Of a DNA stretch of 64,000 nucleotides, positions 43,782 through 52,388 are shown piece by piece. Numbering within the stretch: the stretch's first letter is position 1; every line of letters begins with the position of its first letter. The stretch comes from Sphingopyxis granuli NBRC 100800. GTDB lineage: Bacteria > Pseudomonadota > Alphaproteobacteria > Sphingomonadales > Sphingomonadaceae. The stretch lies in the NCBI RefSeq assembly GCF_001591045.1, contig NZ_BCUA01000007.1, positions 17,444 to 81,443 on the forward strand, given 5' to 3'. Position numbers and translations under genes: made by a program. The notes beneath the pieces are model-generated. The model worked only from the letters and a program-made list of their open reading frames with translations, did not search any database and was not told where the DNA came from.

Positions 43782-43788
43782 CGCGGGG

Positions 43789-45204
43789 TCACTGTGCGAC
43801 GTTCGCCACGTTGAACGATCCCGACTGAAGAACGGTCGAGACGTTTCCGTTGGTGAGCTGCGTCACATTCGCGGTGTTGTTGTTGCCGCTCTGATCGACC
43901 GACGAAGTGTTGCCCGAACCAAATTGCAGGACGAGCGCATATTGCGAGTTGCCTGCCTGGGTCACGGTCGAGCTGTTGTTGTCGGCATACTGGCCGACAC
44001 CGGCATAGCTGCCGCTGCCGGTCTGGACGATCGACGAGCTGTCGAAATTGCCCGTCTGCTCGTTGACCGCGACATGGTTGTCGCCATCCTGGTCGATCGA
44101 CGACGTGCCGTCATTGCCATATTGGTAGATCGCCGCAGAGAAATTCTCCGTCGGCGGGCTATCCTCGCGCTGGATGATGCTGCCCGTATTGCGGTTGCCG
44201 ACCTGATAGACCAGGGCGTCGCTGTCCTCGGACCGCTGGACGATCGATGCGTCATTGTCGTCGCCGGCAAGCTGCCAGACATAGGCGACCGAACGGTTGC
44301 CGTGGTTCAGCACGCTCGACACGCTGTTCGTGCCCCACTGCAGGACCTCCGCATAGCCGTCGTTGGCCCGCTGGAAGACTTCGGAGTCGTTGCCGTCCCC
44401 GGACTGGTCGACATAGACCGACGAATTGATCGGCCGGATGCCGCCCGGCGACGTCTGGTCGACAAGGCTGCTGTTGCCGTTGCCCGACTGGTCGACGGTC
44501 GCCAGCACCGATTCGCCGTCCTGGACGATGTCGGAACTGTTGCCGTCGCCGCTCTGGTTGACGTCGGCGTCGTCGTCGGTTCCGGTCTGCAGGACGGTCG
44601 AGAAATTGTCGGCCCCGCTCTGCACGACATAGGCCTCGCCGACGTCGCCGATCTGATCGACCGTGCTGTCGTTTCGCAGCCCGGTCTGCGTCACCTCGGC
44701 GATCTGGCTGCCGGTGCCGCCCTGGTTGATCATGCTGTTGTTGCCGTAGCTGTCGTCGGTCAACGCCGCCGTCGCATCGCCCTGAACCACCGTCGCGCTG
44801 TTGCCGTCGCTGGCCTGGTTGATCGTCGAGGACTGCCAGTCGTCGACCTGCGTCACGTCGGCATTATTGTTGTTGCCTGACTGATTAACGAACGATTCGG
44901 TCTGGATCGCGATGGTCGACGTGTCCTGCGATACCGTGGCGACATTATTGTCGCCGGACTGATCGACCTCCGACACGTTGATCGGGGTCGAACCCGATCC
45001 GTCGTCGGCCTGGGTGACGTTGGCGAGGTTGTTGGCGCCGCTCTGGGTGACCAGCGAATCGCCGCCGTCCAGCGAACCCGTCTGGTCGACATTGGCGGTA
45101 TTGCCGGTGTTCGACTGGTTGACGGTGCTGACCGATTGGGCGAGCGCCGGTCCGGCGATTGCTAGCGCGAGAACCGAAGCCGCGCTCATCATCATCTTCT
45201 TCAT
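43789..45204 (-). CDS. csgA: Very large CsgA-like curlin
   Basis: A 471-aa secreted amyloid subunit: signal peptide ending GPALAQS, then about 19-20 imperfect curlin repeats of the form S-x-V-x-Q-x-G-x-x-N-x-A-x-V-x-Q, e.g. STVNQSNTGNTANVDQ, SEVDQSGDNNVATVSQ, STVTQAGNSQYALVLQ and a closing NVSTVLQSGSFNVANVAQ. E. coli CsgA has five repeats in 151 aa, so this is about three times larger. It is rich in Asp, Asn, Gln and Ser. Exported through CsgG. AAGGAGCAGGAAG precedes the start. Confidence 0.9.
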   Translation of the reverse strand: MKKMMMSAASVLALAIAGPALAQSVSTVNQSNTGNTANVDQTGSLDGGDSLVTQSGANNLANVTQADDGSGSTPINVSEVDQSGDNNVATVSQDTSTIAIQTESFVNQSGNNNNADVTQVDDWQSSTINQASDGNSATVVQGDATAALTDDSYGNNSMINQGGTGSQIAEVTQTGLRNDSTVDQIGDVGEAYVVQSGADNFSTVLQTGTDDDADVNQSGDGNSSDIVQDGESVLATVDQSGNGNSSLVDQTSPGGIRPINSSVYVDQSGDGNDSEVFQRANDGYAEVLQWGTNSVSSVLNHGNRSVAYVWQLAGDDNDASIVQRSEDSDALVYQVGNRNTGSIIQREDSPPTENFSAAIYQYGNDGTSSIDQDGDNHVAVNEQTGNFDSSSIVQTGSGSYAGVGQYADNNSSTVTQAGNSQYALVLQFGSGNTSSVDQSGNNNTANVTQLTNGNVSTVLQSGSFNVANVAQ

Positions 45205-45517
45205 CTTCCTGCTCCTTGGCTTTTGCGGCAGGCGATGCGCCGCCGCAATACAAAGGCCGGATCCGTTGCGTCATCCAGCGCCGGCCCCGCTGGCTGCCGA
45301 CGGGAAGAGAGAACGCGGTCGGTGCGGCGGCCACGGGGGGGATCGGCGCCGCCGCACCTTGCGATTCCGCCGCGGCTGCGATATGAAGCCGGACGGACGC
45401 TCGCGTCTGGCGAGGTTTCCCGTAAACCTTGCCAAGTCCGGTCTCGTCGACATCGCGATGCCAATCAGAGTGTCGACGGGACCGCCTTTCGTGCCCGGAT
45501 GATCCGGGCGATTCCTT
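45205..45517. other. Gap between csgG and the large curlin gene
   Basis: These 313 bases hold no gene. A near-perfect inverted repeat GGCGAGGTTT (45409-45418) / AAACCTTGCC (45424-45433) could be an operator or a hairpin ending csgG mRNA. A separate promoter for the curlin gene is likely here, but no clear -35/-10 pair was identified. Confidence 0.4.
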
Positions 45518-46627
45518 CTATTCCCCTCCCTTGTTCGGCTGGGTCGTGACGTTCGTCGTATCCAGCGTGTTGAGCGTCGGCATGGGCGGCGCGGGTTGCG
45601 CCGGCCCGGTCGGGCGTGCCGCCGGCTGCGCGGGCCGCGCCGAAAGCTGCGGTGCGTCGCCGCGGTGCGCCGGCGCCGCGGGCGCACGCGCCTGGACATA
45701 GCCGGGCGTGCATGCGCCGGTGATCGTGCTGCCGTCGGTGCGGCGCACCAGTTCGACCGCCTCGGGCTCGATATTGTCGCGGCGCGCATAATATTGGCGG
45801 AGCAGCTTTTCGCTGAACTCCGGCTGCGTCGACATGCACCACAGATCGCGCCCCGCGCCTTCGATGATCAGGCCGTAGACCGCGGATTCGATCGCCTGCT
45901 GCAGCGCGAGGGCGTCGGGCTCGTTGGTCGCGACGCCGCCTTCCAGTTCGAGCAGGTCCTTGAACGCGACATAGCGGAAGGCATTGGCGTCGAGCCCGAT
46001 CGACGCGATCGACTTGCGTACGCTGACGGTCAGCAGCACCTCGCCCGTCTTTACGCTGACGGCACGGAGATAGACGGTCACCGTATCCTCGCGATATTTG
46101 GTGCTGCCGCCGATGCCCAGGAACCGCGCGCCGATACCGCCCGACTTGGTGTTGGTATCGTATCCGATGATGCCGCCTTCCAGGATGACGCCCGCGAAAA
46201 GCAGCGGGGGAAGCGCCTGGCGATTGAGTTTCGTCTCGCCCAGGTAGGACGCCCGCATCTCGCGGATCACGGCGCGCTCGCGCAGCAGATTGTCGAGGCG
46301 CTCGCGCTCGATGACAGTGAACCAGCGCCCGCGCCCCGATTCCTGCAGTGCCTTGACCAGAATCGAGGTCGCACCCTGCGTGACCGCGCGCGACAGCGTC
46401 TGGACCCCTTCGGTGGGTTTGAACTGGCCCGTCTGATCGGCGAAATTATAGACCGCGACCGAGATATTATCGCCGGGTGCCGGCAGGCTCTGCAAGGTGT
46501 GGGTCGCGGGGGTCGGCAGCACCGGCTGCGGCGCCGACCAGCTCGCCCCGTCGTTCACGGCGCACGCGCAGAGCAGCGTCGTGGCCGCCGCTACGACGGC
46601 GGTGCGAAGGCGCAGGGGAGAGGTCAT
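45518..46627 (-). CDS. csgG: Curli secretion channel CsgG with C-terminal extension
   Basis: A 369-aa lipoprotein: lipobox TLLCAC, then ISVAVYNFADQTGQF, LVKALQESGRGRWFTVIERERLDNLLRER, LPPLLFAGVILEGGIIGYDTN and VYLRAVSVKTGEVLLTV, all CsgG hallmarks. It forms the outer-membrane pore for curlin export. E. coli CsgG is 277 aa; here a C-terminal Pro/Ala-rich tail of about 65 residues (ARAPAAPAHRGDAPQ...) is added. The start overlaps the csgF stop by four bases. Confidence 0.93.
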   Translation of the reverse strand: MTSPLRLRTAVVAAATTLLCACAVNDGASWSAPQPVLPTPATHTLQSLPAPGDNISVAVYNFADQTGQFKPTEGVQTLSRAVTQGATSILVKALQESGRGRWFTVIERERLDNLLRERAVIREMRASYLGETKLNRQALPPLLFAGVILEGGIIGYDTNTKSGGIGARFLGIGGSTKYREDTVTVYLRAVSVKTGEVLLTVSVRKSIASIGLDANAFRYVAFKDLLELEGGVATNEPDALALQQAIESAVYGLIIEGAGRDLWCMSTQPEFSEKLLRQYYARRDNIEPEAVELVRRTDGSTITGACTPGYVQARAPAAPAHRGDAPQLSARPAQPAARPTGPAQPAPPMPTLNTLDTTNVTTQPNKGGE

Positions 46628-47085
46628 TCGCCCGGTCCCGTCAGGCCGCCGTCATCGCTGCCTTGCAGCAGCGGGATGACGATCTCGGTCACGCTGCCGT
46701 CGGCGTTGTTGGTGATCGTCAACGTGACCGAATCAAGGCCGCGGACGAAGGAAATCTCCTGGTCCCCGAACTGGATCAGGCCGCTGTCCTGCGCGTTCTC
46801 GCCAAAGATGATGTCGGTGATCTGGGTGGCCAGAGACGACAGCAGGCGGCTTTGCAGCGTGCGCAGGAACTGCTGCGCCGGATCGGTCGAGGTGACGGCG
46901 TTCGGGTCCTTATATTTGTTCTGCGCGGAGGCGATGCCCAGAAGGTGGGCGGAATTGAAGGGGTTGCCGCCGAACGAGGGATTGACGGGCGTGTAGACGA
47001 TGTCCTGCGCGTGCCCCCCCGCCGGCATCAGCACGGCACACGCCCCCAGCGCCGCTGGCGCGGCCCATTTCGCCCGGAAAATCAT
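46624..47085 (-). CDS. csgF: Curli assembly factor CsgF
   Basis: A 153-aa exported protein: signal peptide ending GGHAQD, followed at once by IVYTPVNPSFGGNPFNS, the CsgF N-terminus that inserts into the CsgG pore, and NKYKDPNAV. The C-terminal part is a beta-rich domain (SVTLTITNNADGSVTEIVIPL). It couples the CsgG channel to surface nucleation. It is the first gene of the minus-strand curli operon. Confidence 0.92.
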   Translation of the reverse strand: MIFRAKWAAPAALGACAVLMPAGGHAQDIVYTPVNPSFGGNPFNSAHLLGIASAQNKYKDPNAVTSTDPAQQFLRTLQSRLLSSLATQITDIIFGENAQDSGLIQFGDQEISFVRGLDSVTLTITNNADGSVTEIVIPLLQGSDDGGLTGPGE

Positions 47086-47406
47086 GGCACGTCCTCCGCC
47101 TGCTATCCCCGCCGCAAATTCGCGACCCGCCTGCCGGTCGCCCGGAAAGCGTTTGAGGCTCGGGGTGCTTCGACCAACCGCCCGTTATCGCGACGTGGAG
47201 AGCCGAAACATTTGTCGCGGCAGCCGATTGGCAACCGCCGAAGTGGATGACGCTATGCCAGGATGGGCGAGTCGCCTACCCGTACCACTACGGATGGTGG
47301 CTTTACGGGTAGATGGCTAAGGGAGTAATAGGCCAAAGACGTCATACGAGGTCGCCCGACGAAGTTTCGAAAGCAAATCATCGAACAACGGTTGGGAGTT
47401 AGGGAG
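47086..47406. other. Divergent region between curli operon and FixJ-like regulator
   Basis: These 321 bases hold no gene. The notable structure is an inverted repeat CTACCCGTA-CCAC (47276-47288) / GTGG-CTT-TACGGGTAG (47297-47312), a plausible binding site for the divergently encoded LuxR-type regulator or a leader hairpin. Confidence 0.45.
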
Positions 47407-48042
47407 ATGAAACACGACCTGGTCCATGTCGTTGACGACGACGAGGCCGTTCGCAACACGCTCTCCCTCCTGCTTCACGCCAATGGCTACCGGGTACGGC
47501 CATGGTCCAGCGGCGAGGCGATGCTGGCGAACGATTTCGACAGCGAGCCGGCCTGTGTGCTGATCGACCTGCGCGCGCCGACCGCGGCGGACCTCGACCT
47601 TCTGGAAGCGATCAACCGGCGCGGCACGATGGTCGCGACGATCATACTTTCGGAGCAGGCGGATGTTCGAACCGCCGTCGCCGCCCTGCAACGCGGCGCC
47701 GCCAATTTCATTGCGATGCCCGCCGAAAGCGAATTGCTGCTGAACGGCATCCGCGACGTTCTCGGCTCGCTGCACAATCGGCAGGCGGCGGAGGCGCGGC
47801 GCCGCGACGCAATCGCCCAGCTCGGCAAGCTGTCGCCCAGAGAGCTCGAGGTGCTGTATGGCGTCGCCAGCGGCAAGCAGAACAAGGTCATCGCGCTCGA
47901 ACTGGGGATCAGCCCCCGTACGGTGGAGGTCTATCGCGCGAACATCATGGAAAAGATGAACTGCAGGACCCTCGCCGGAATATTGAGAATCGCATTCATT
48001 GCCGGACTGCTGGAGGACAACGTCATCGCGGGCGCCGCCTGA
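47407..48042 (+). CDS. FixJ/LuxR-type response regulator with atypical receiver
   Basis: A 211-aa protein: receiver domain (1-~120) with Asp10/Asp11, phospho-acceptor Asp54 (VLIDLRAP) and Ser82 (IILSEQAD), then a LuxR/GerE helix-turn-helix (LSPRELEVLYGVASGKQNKVIALELGIS, RTVEVYRANIMEKM). The residue matching FixJ Lys104 is Met (FIAMPAE). That Lys normally stabilises phosphorylation, so signalling may be phospho-independent. Divergence from csgF suggests it plays the part of CsgD. GGGAG 8 nt upstream supports the ATG. Confidence 0.88.
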   Translation: MKHDLVHVVDDDEAVRNTLSLLLHANGYRVRPWSSGEAMLANDFDSEPACVLIDLRAPTAADLDLLEAINRRGTMVATIILSEQADVRTAVAALQRGAANFIAMPAESELLLNGIRDVLGSLHNRQAAEARRRDAIAQLGKLSPRELEVLYGVASGKQNKVIALELGISPRTVEVYRANIMEKMNCRTLAGILRIAFIAGLLEDNVIAGAA

Positions 48043-48088
48043 TCGTGGCGGCACGGGTCGTGCGAGACCGGCGATAGCGGCTCCGCGA

Positions 48089-49102
48089 TCAGAACAGCCG
48101 CGTCAACGAATAGAAGATCGCTGCGACCACTGCGCTCGCGGGAATGGTGATGAACCAGGCGACGACGACGTTGCTCGCGACGCCCCAGCGCACCGCGCTC
48201 GCGCGGCGGGCGACGCCCGCGCCGATGACGCTGCCGGTGATGGTGTGCGTCGTCGACACCGGAATGCCGAACCAGCTTGCCGCGAACACCATGATCGACC
48301 CGCCGGTCGACGCGGCGAAGCCCTGGTGGTGCGACAGCTTGGTGATGCGCCCGCCCATCGTCTCGATGATCTTCCACCCGCCCGACAGCGTGCCGAGCGC
48401 GATCGCGACATAGCAGCTGATCGCGACCCAGTGCGGCACATGGAACTCCCCGTCCAGATAGCCGGTCGAATAGAGCAGCACCGCGATGATCCCCATCGTC
48501 TTCTGTGCGTCGTTGAGCCCATGGCTGATCGAATAGGCGGCCGAGGAGAAGAGGTGGAGGCGGCGAAAGCTCTTTTCGGCGAATTTCGCGGTCGCGCGGC
48601 GCAGCGCCCAGCTGCTCGCGAGCATGACCAGCATCGCCAGCAGCATGCCGAGCATCGGCGACAGGAAGATGGCGATCACCGTCTTGTTGAGCCCCGACCA
48701 CTGGATGCCTTCGAAACCCGCATGCGCGACGCCCGCCCCGACGATGCCGCCGACCAGCGCGTGGCTCGACGAGGAAGGAATGCCTTTGATCCAGGTGACG
48801 ATGTTCCAGAACATCGCACCGACCAGCGCGCCGAACACGACCGCGGGCGTCACCAGATTCTTGTCGATCAACCCGGCCCCGATCGTCTCCGCGACCCGGT
48901 GCAGTTCGGGGAAGCTGATCGACAGGAAATAGGCCGCGAAGTTGAAGAAGGCAGCGAACATCACCGCCTGCACCGGCCGCAGCAGGCGCGTTGCGACGAC
49001 CGTCGCGATGCTATTCGCGGCGTCGTGCAGCCCGTTCAGGAAATCGAACGCCAAAGCGAGCAGGATCAGCCCGGCGAGAAGGGGAAAGGCCAGTTCGTGC
49101 AT
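48089..49102 (-). CDS. PiT family inorganic phosphate transporter
   Basis: A 337-aa inner-membrane protein with the duplicated PiT signature: FDFLNGLHDAANSIATVVATR at the start, GIPSSSSHALVGGIVGAG in the first half, and SHGLNDAQKTMGI with GIPVSTTHTITGSVIGAG in the second. It imports metal-phosphate driven by the proton gradient. The start MHELAF at 49102 is preferred, since the upstream codons fall in a REP palindrome. It lies downstream of, and probably with, the Nudix-DUF47 gene. Confidence 0.93.
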   Translation of the reverse strand: MHELAFPLLAGLILLALAFDFLNGLHDAANSIATVVATRLLRPVQAVMFAAFFNFAAYFLSISFPELHRVAETIGAGLIDKNLVTPAVVFGALVGAMFWNIVTWIKGIPSSSSHALVGGIVGAGVAHAGFEGIQWSGLNKTVIAIFLSPMLGMLLAMLVMLASSWALRRATAKFAEKSFRRLHLFSSAAYSISHGLNDAQKTMGIIAVLLYSTGYLDGEFHVPHWVAISCYVAIALGTLSGGWKIIETMGGRITKLSHHQGFAASTGGSIMVFAASWFGIPVSTTHTITGSVIGAGVARRASAVRWGVASNVVVAWFITIPASAVVAAIFYSLTRLF

Positions 49103-49128
49103 GGGCCTATCCGTCCAGTGCCAGAGAG

Positions 49129-49243
49129 CCGTTCGTGTCGAGCGAAGGCGGGACACCCCCCGATCTTGCGCGGCCCCGATGGGCCTCTCGACGCCGTTTA
49201 TCCTGAGCGCCTGCGAGGCAGCCGAAGGGCTCGATGCGAACGG
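49129..49243. repeat. REP-like palindrome, copy 2 (degenerate, composite)
   Basis: CCGTTCGTGTCGAGCGAAGG at 49129 onward, an inverse arm from 49180 (GGGCCTCTCGACGCCG), then a stretch with CCTGAGCGCCTGCGAGGCAG and GGGCTCGATGCGAACGG. It separates the Nudix-DUF47 gene from the PiT gene. Confidence 0.6.
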
Positions 49244-49279
49244 GACTTTTCATGCCGGGCATGTCTTGCGTCCGTCCGC

Positions 49280-50404
49280 TCACGCGTGGTCGATGACCAG
49301 GCCGTCGATCTCGTTCGCGACGTCCTCGAAGCGGTCGACGACGCGTTCGAGATGGCTGTAAAGCTCGCGCGCGATCATGAAATGAATGGTGTTCGTCGCG
49401 CCATGTTCCTTGAACAGGCGGCGGAGGCCCGCGTCGTGGATCTCGTCGGCATGCCCCTCCATGCGGACGAGCCGCTCGGTCAGTTCGTGCAGGCGCGCGC
49501 CGTTGGCGGCGACGTTGCGCAGCAGCGGCAGCGCCTCGACAGTCAGCCGCGCCGCATCGACGATGATCGCGGCGATGTCGCACATCTCGGGCTCGAACGT
49601 CTTGACGTCGTAGAGGTCGATGGCGCCGGCGGTCTTCTGCATCTCGTCGATCGCATCGTCCATCGAGGCGATCAGGTCGGTGATCGCGCTGCGGTCGAAG
49701 GGGGTCAGGAAGGTGCGGCGCACCGTCTGCAGGACCTCGCGCGTGATCTCGTCGGCGTCATGCTCGCGCTCGACGATCTCCTGGACGTGATCGGCCATCC
49801 CCTCGCCGCCCTGCAGCAGCCGCGCCAGCGCCTCGGCGCCCGCCGCCAATGTCGCCGCATGCGCCTCGAACAGGTCGAAGAAATTGCCCTGCCTCGGCAG
49901 CAGGCGCTGGAACCAGGCAAACATGCGATTGACCCCTGTCTTTTCGGCCACGTGGAACATGAACCCCGACCGCTGCGCCGCGGCGCGAAAGCCGCTGTCC
50001 CCGAACGACCGGATCAGCGCCTGAAGGTCGGGCTCGTCGACCGACGCCGCCGCCGCGTCGAAGGGGAACCAGCGCCGTTCGCGCTCGTCCATTTCCTTCC
50101 ATTCGTCGAGTTCGCGCGTCACCGCGAGCGGAAACACTTCGACATCGTACATGATCGCCGCGCCGTTCGGGCGGCGCTTGCGGTATTGGAAGCTGCCGAT
50201 CGGCGTCGGACAGACTGCGCCGACCACCCCGGCCTCCTCCTCCGCCTCGACCGCGGCGGAGGCGTGCCGTTCCATGCCGTTCAGCGGATTGCCCTTCGGG
50301 ATCACCCAGCGCCCGGTCCCTCGCGAGGTGATCAGCAGAATCTCGGTCGGGCCGTCCATGCCTGGCCCGCCGAATCGATAGGGAAGGACAGCGATCTGCC
50401 GCAT
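49280..50404 (-). CDS. Nudix hydrolase-DUF47 (PhoU-like) fusion protein
   Basis: A 374-aa protein with two parts in one uninterrupted frame. Residues 1-~135 are a Nudix domain (TGRWVIPKGNPLNGM, VEAEEEAGVVG) like the group that hydrolyses diphosphoinositol or dinucleoside polyphosphates. Residues 161-374 are a DUF47/PhoU-like helical domain (MFAWFQRLLPRQGNFFDLFE, EREHDADEITREVLQ, MDDAIDEMQKTAGAIDLYDV) of the kind that accompanies PiT transporters. The first Glu and the Arg of the Nudix box are Met and Val. An internal ATG at 49924 has AGGGG 8 nt upstream and could give free DUF47. Confidence 0.85.
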   Translation of the reverse strand: MRQIAVLPYRFGGPGMDGPTEILLITSRGTGRWVIPKGNPLNGMERHASAAVEAEEEAGVVGAVCPTPIGSFQYRKRRPNGAAIMYDVEVFPLAVTRELDEWKEMDERERRWFPFDAAAASVDEPDLQALIRSFGDSGFRAAAQRSGFMFHVAEKTGVNRMFAWFQRLLPRQGNFFDLFEAHAATLAAGAEALARLLQGGEGMADHVQEIVEREHDADEITREVLQTVRRTFLTPFDRSAITDLIASMDDAIDEMQKTAGAIDLYDVKTFEPEMCDIAAIIVDAARLTVEALPLLRNVAANGARLHELTERLVRMEGHADEIHDAGLRRLFKEHGATNTIHFMIARELYSHLERVVDRFEDVANEIDGLVIDHA

Positions 50405-50592
50405 GTCGTCGGCGTTTACCCCTTGCGGTCCGCGCAAGCGAACCCGTGATTGCGAATTGGTGACGCCCCTATGACAATATTGTGACAGCGGCAATGGCGC
50501 ATGGCGTCGAGCGCGGTTTCCGTGCCCGTCAATTCGATTGCAAAATGCAACGCTGTGCGTAAGCTGTTTGCCAAAGACGAACGGGAGACGAC

Positions 50593-52152
50593 ATGATGGC
50601 TGGCAGCGCGACCCTCGATCGCAGCGAACGGACGGCGGCCGCCCCCGTCGATCAGGATGTGCTGATCGTCGGCGCGGGCATCTCCGGCATCGGCATGGCC
50701 GTGCATCTTCAGATGAACTGTCCCGACCGCAGCTTCGCGCTCGTCGAGCGGCGCGCGAATCTGGGCGGCACCTGGGATCTGTTCCGCTATCCCGGCATCC
50801 GCTCGGACAGCGACATGCACACGCTGGGGTTCATCTTCGAACCGTGGAAGCATGAAAAGTCGATCGCCGATGGCCCGTCGATCCTCGCCTATCTGAACCG
50901 CATCGTCGACGAGCGCCATATCCGCGAGCATATCCGCTTCAACCGCAAGGTGGTCGGCGCCGACTGGAGCAGCGCCGAGGGGCGCTGGACCGTAACGCTG
51001 GAGGATGACGCGGGAGCGACCACGACGACGACCGCGCGCTGGCTCTATCTCGGCTCCGGCTATTACGACTATGACGAGCCCTATGACGCGCATTTCCCGG
51101 GGCGCGAGGATTTCGCGGGCCAGATCGTCCATCCGCAATTCTGGCCGAAGGATTTCGACTATGCGGGCAAGAAGGTGGTGGTGATCGGGTCGGGCGCGAC
51201 CGCCGTGACCATTGTTCCGTCGATGACCGAAAGAGGCGACGGCAAGGGCGCGGCACATGTGACGATGCTCCAGCGCACGCCGACCTGGTACGCGATCCGT
51301 CCGGCGAAGGACGGGATCGCCAATTTCCTGCGCAAGATCCTGCCCGAAAAGCTCGCCTACAGCATCACGCGCTTCAAGAATATCCGCCTGCAGGACATCG
51401 TGTTCCGCCGCGCGCGCGAAAAGCCCGAGAAGGTCGCCGATTTCCTGACCAAGAAGCTTAAGCAGGCGCTCGGCGACAAATATGATCCGGTCGCTTTCAC
51501 CCCGCCCTACAATCCATGGGACCAGCGCCTGTGCCTCGTCCCCGACGCCGATTTCTTCGAGGCGATGAAGGCCGGACAGGCATCGGTCGTCACCGATCAT
51601 ATCGAGCGCTTCGACCGGACCGGCATCCAGCTCAAATCGGGCGGGCACCTCGACGCCGACATCATCATCACCGCGACGGGCCTCAAGCTCGCGGTCGCGG
51701 GCAAGATTCCGGTGCGCGTCGATGGCGAGACCGTCGATTGGAGCCAGCATTTCTACTACAAGGCGTGCATGTTCTCGAACGTGCCGAACTTTGCGGCGGT
51801 GTTCGGCTATCTCAACGCGAGCTGGACGCTGCGCGCCGACCTCGTTTCCGAATATGTCTGCCGCGTCCTCAACCATATGCGCGATACCGACACCACGGTC
51901 GCGACGCCGGTGCTCGAAGACCCGTCGACGCTGGTCGAGGACGACATCTTCGACTTCTCGTCGGGCTATATCCAGCGCGCGCTACACATCATGCCGAAAA
52001 GCGCGGTCGACATGCCTTGGCGGCTCAGCCAGAATTATGTGCGCGACCGCGTCGACATGCGTACGGGCACGATCGCCGACGGCATCCTGACCTTCGGCCA
52101 CGCGCGCAAGGCGGCGGCATCGCCGCCGGCGGAACTGGAGGCGGCCGAGTAA
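50593..52152 (+). CDS. Flavin-containing (Baeyer-Villiger type) monooxygenase
   Basis: A 519-aa NADPH-dependent flavoprotein. FAD site VLIVGAGISGIGMA with ERRANLGGTWDLFRYPG, NADPH site VVVIGSGATAVTIVPS, and the conserved DIIITATGL segment. It inserts oxygen into ketones or oxidises heteroatoms; the substrate is unknown. GGGAG 6 nt upstream sets the start. It is transcribed away from the Nudix-DUF47 gene and is followed by two convergent genes. Confidence 0.88.
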   Translation: MMAGSATLDRSERTAAAPVDQDVLIVGAGISGIGMAVHLQMNCPDRSFALVERRANLGGTWDLFRYPGIRSDSDMHTLGFIFEPWKHEKSIADGPSILAYLNRIVDERHIREHIRFNRKVVGADWSSAEGRWTVTLEDDAGATTTTTARWLYLGSGYYDYDEPYDAHFPGREDFAGQIVHPQFWPKDFDYAGKKVVVIGSGATAVTIVPSMTERGDGKGAAHVTMLQRTPTWYAIRPAKDGIANFLRKILPEKLAYSITRFKNIRLQDIVFRRAREKPEKVADFLTKKLKQALGDKYDPVAFTPPYNPWDQRLCLVPDADFFEAMKAGQASVVTDHIERFDRTGIQLKSGGHLDADIIITATGLKLAVAGKIPVRVDGETVDWSQHFYYKACMFSNVPNFAAVFGYLNASWTLRADLVSEYVCRVLNHMRDTDTTVATPVLEDPSTLVEDDIFDFSSGYIQRALHIMPKSAVDMPWRLSQNYVRDRVDMRTGTIADGILTFGHARKAAASPPAELEAAE

Positions 52153-52165
52153 TAGGCCACCGCCG

Positions 52166-52348
52166 TCAATCGATGTGCTCGGGCTTGCCCTTGCGCGCGC
52201 CCTTGGCAAGCTCTTCGAGCTGCTTTTCGCTCATGCTGTCGACCATCTCGCGCGAAGCGCCCTTCAGGTCGGACTTAGGGGTGTCGCCGCGCTTGGCGCT
52301 GAGCGCGGCGCCGGCGGCTTTCTGCTGAGCCTTGGATCTGGCTGGCAT
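52166..52348 (-). CDS. DUF3008 family small protein
   Basis: A 60-aa basic protein, MPARSKAQQKAAGAALSAKR with GASREMVDSMSEKQLEELA, the full-length DUF3008 pattern. Function unknown; members are often abundant, possibly nucleic-acid or stress related. A neighbouring SDR gene on the same strand resembles stress-linked YghA proteins. Confidence 0.85.
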   Translation of the reverse strand: MPARSKAQQKAAGAALSAKRGDTPKSDLKGASREMVDSMSEKQLEELAKGARKGKPEHID

Positions 52349-52388
52349 GACCTGTCTCCTATCTGCCCCCGCTATCCGTTAGCGCCCC

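Noticed and set aside
43789..45204. CRISPR-like or tandem DNA repeat array
   Set aside because: The periodicity is at protein level (curlin repeats); the DNA units vary and lie inside one continuous coding frame.
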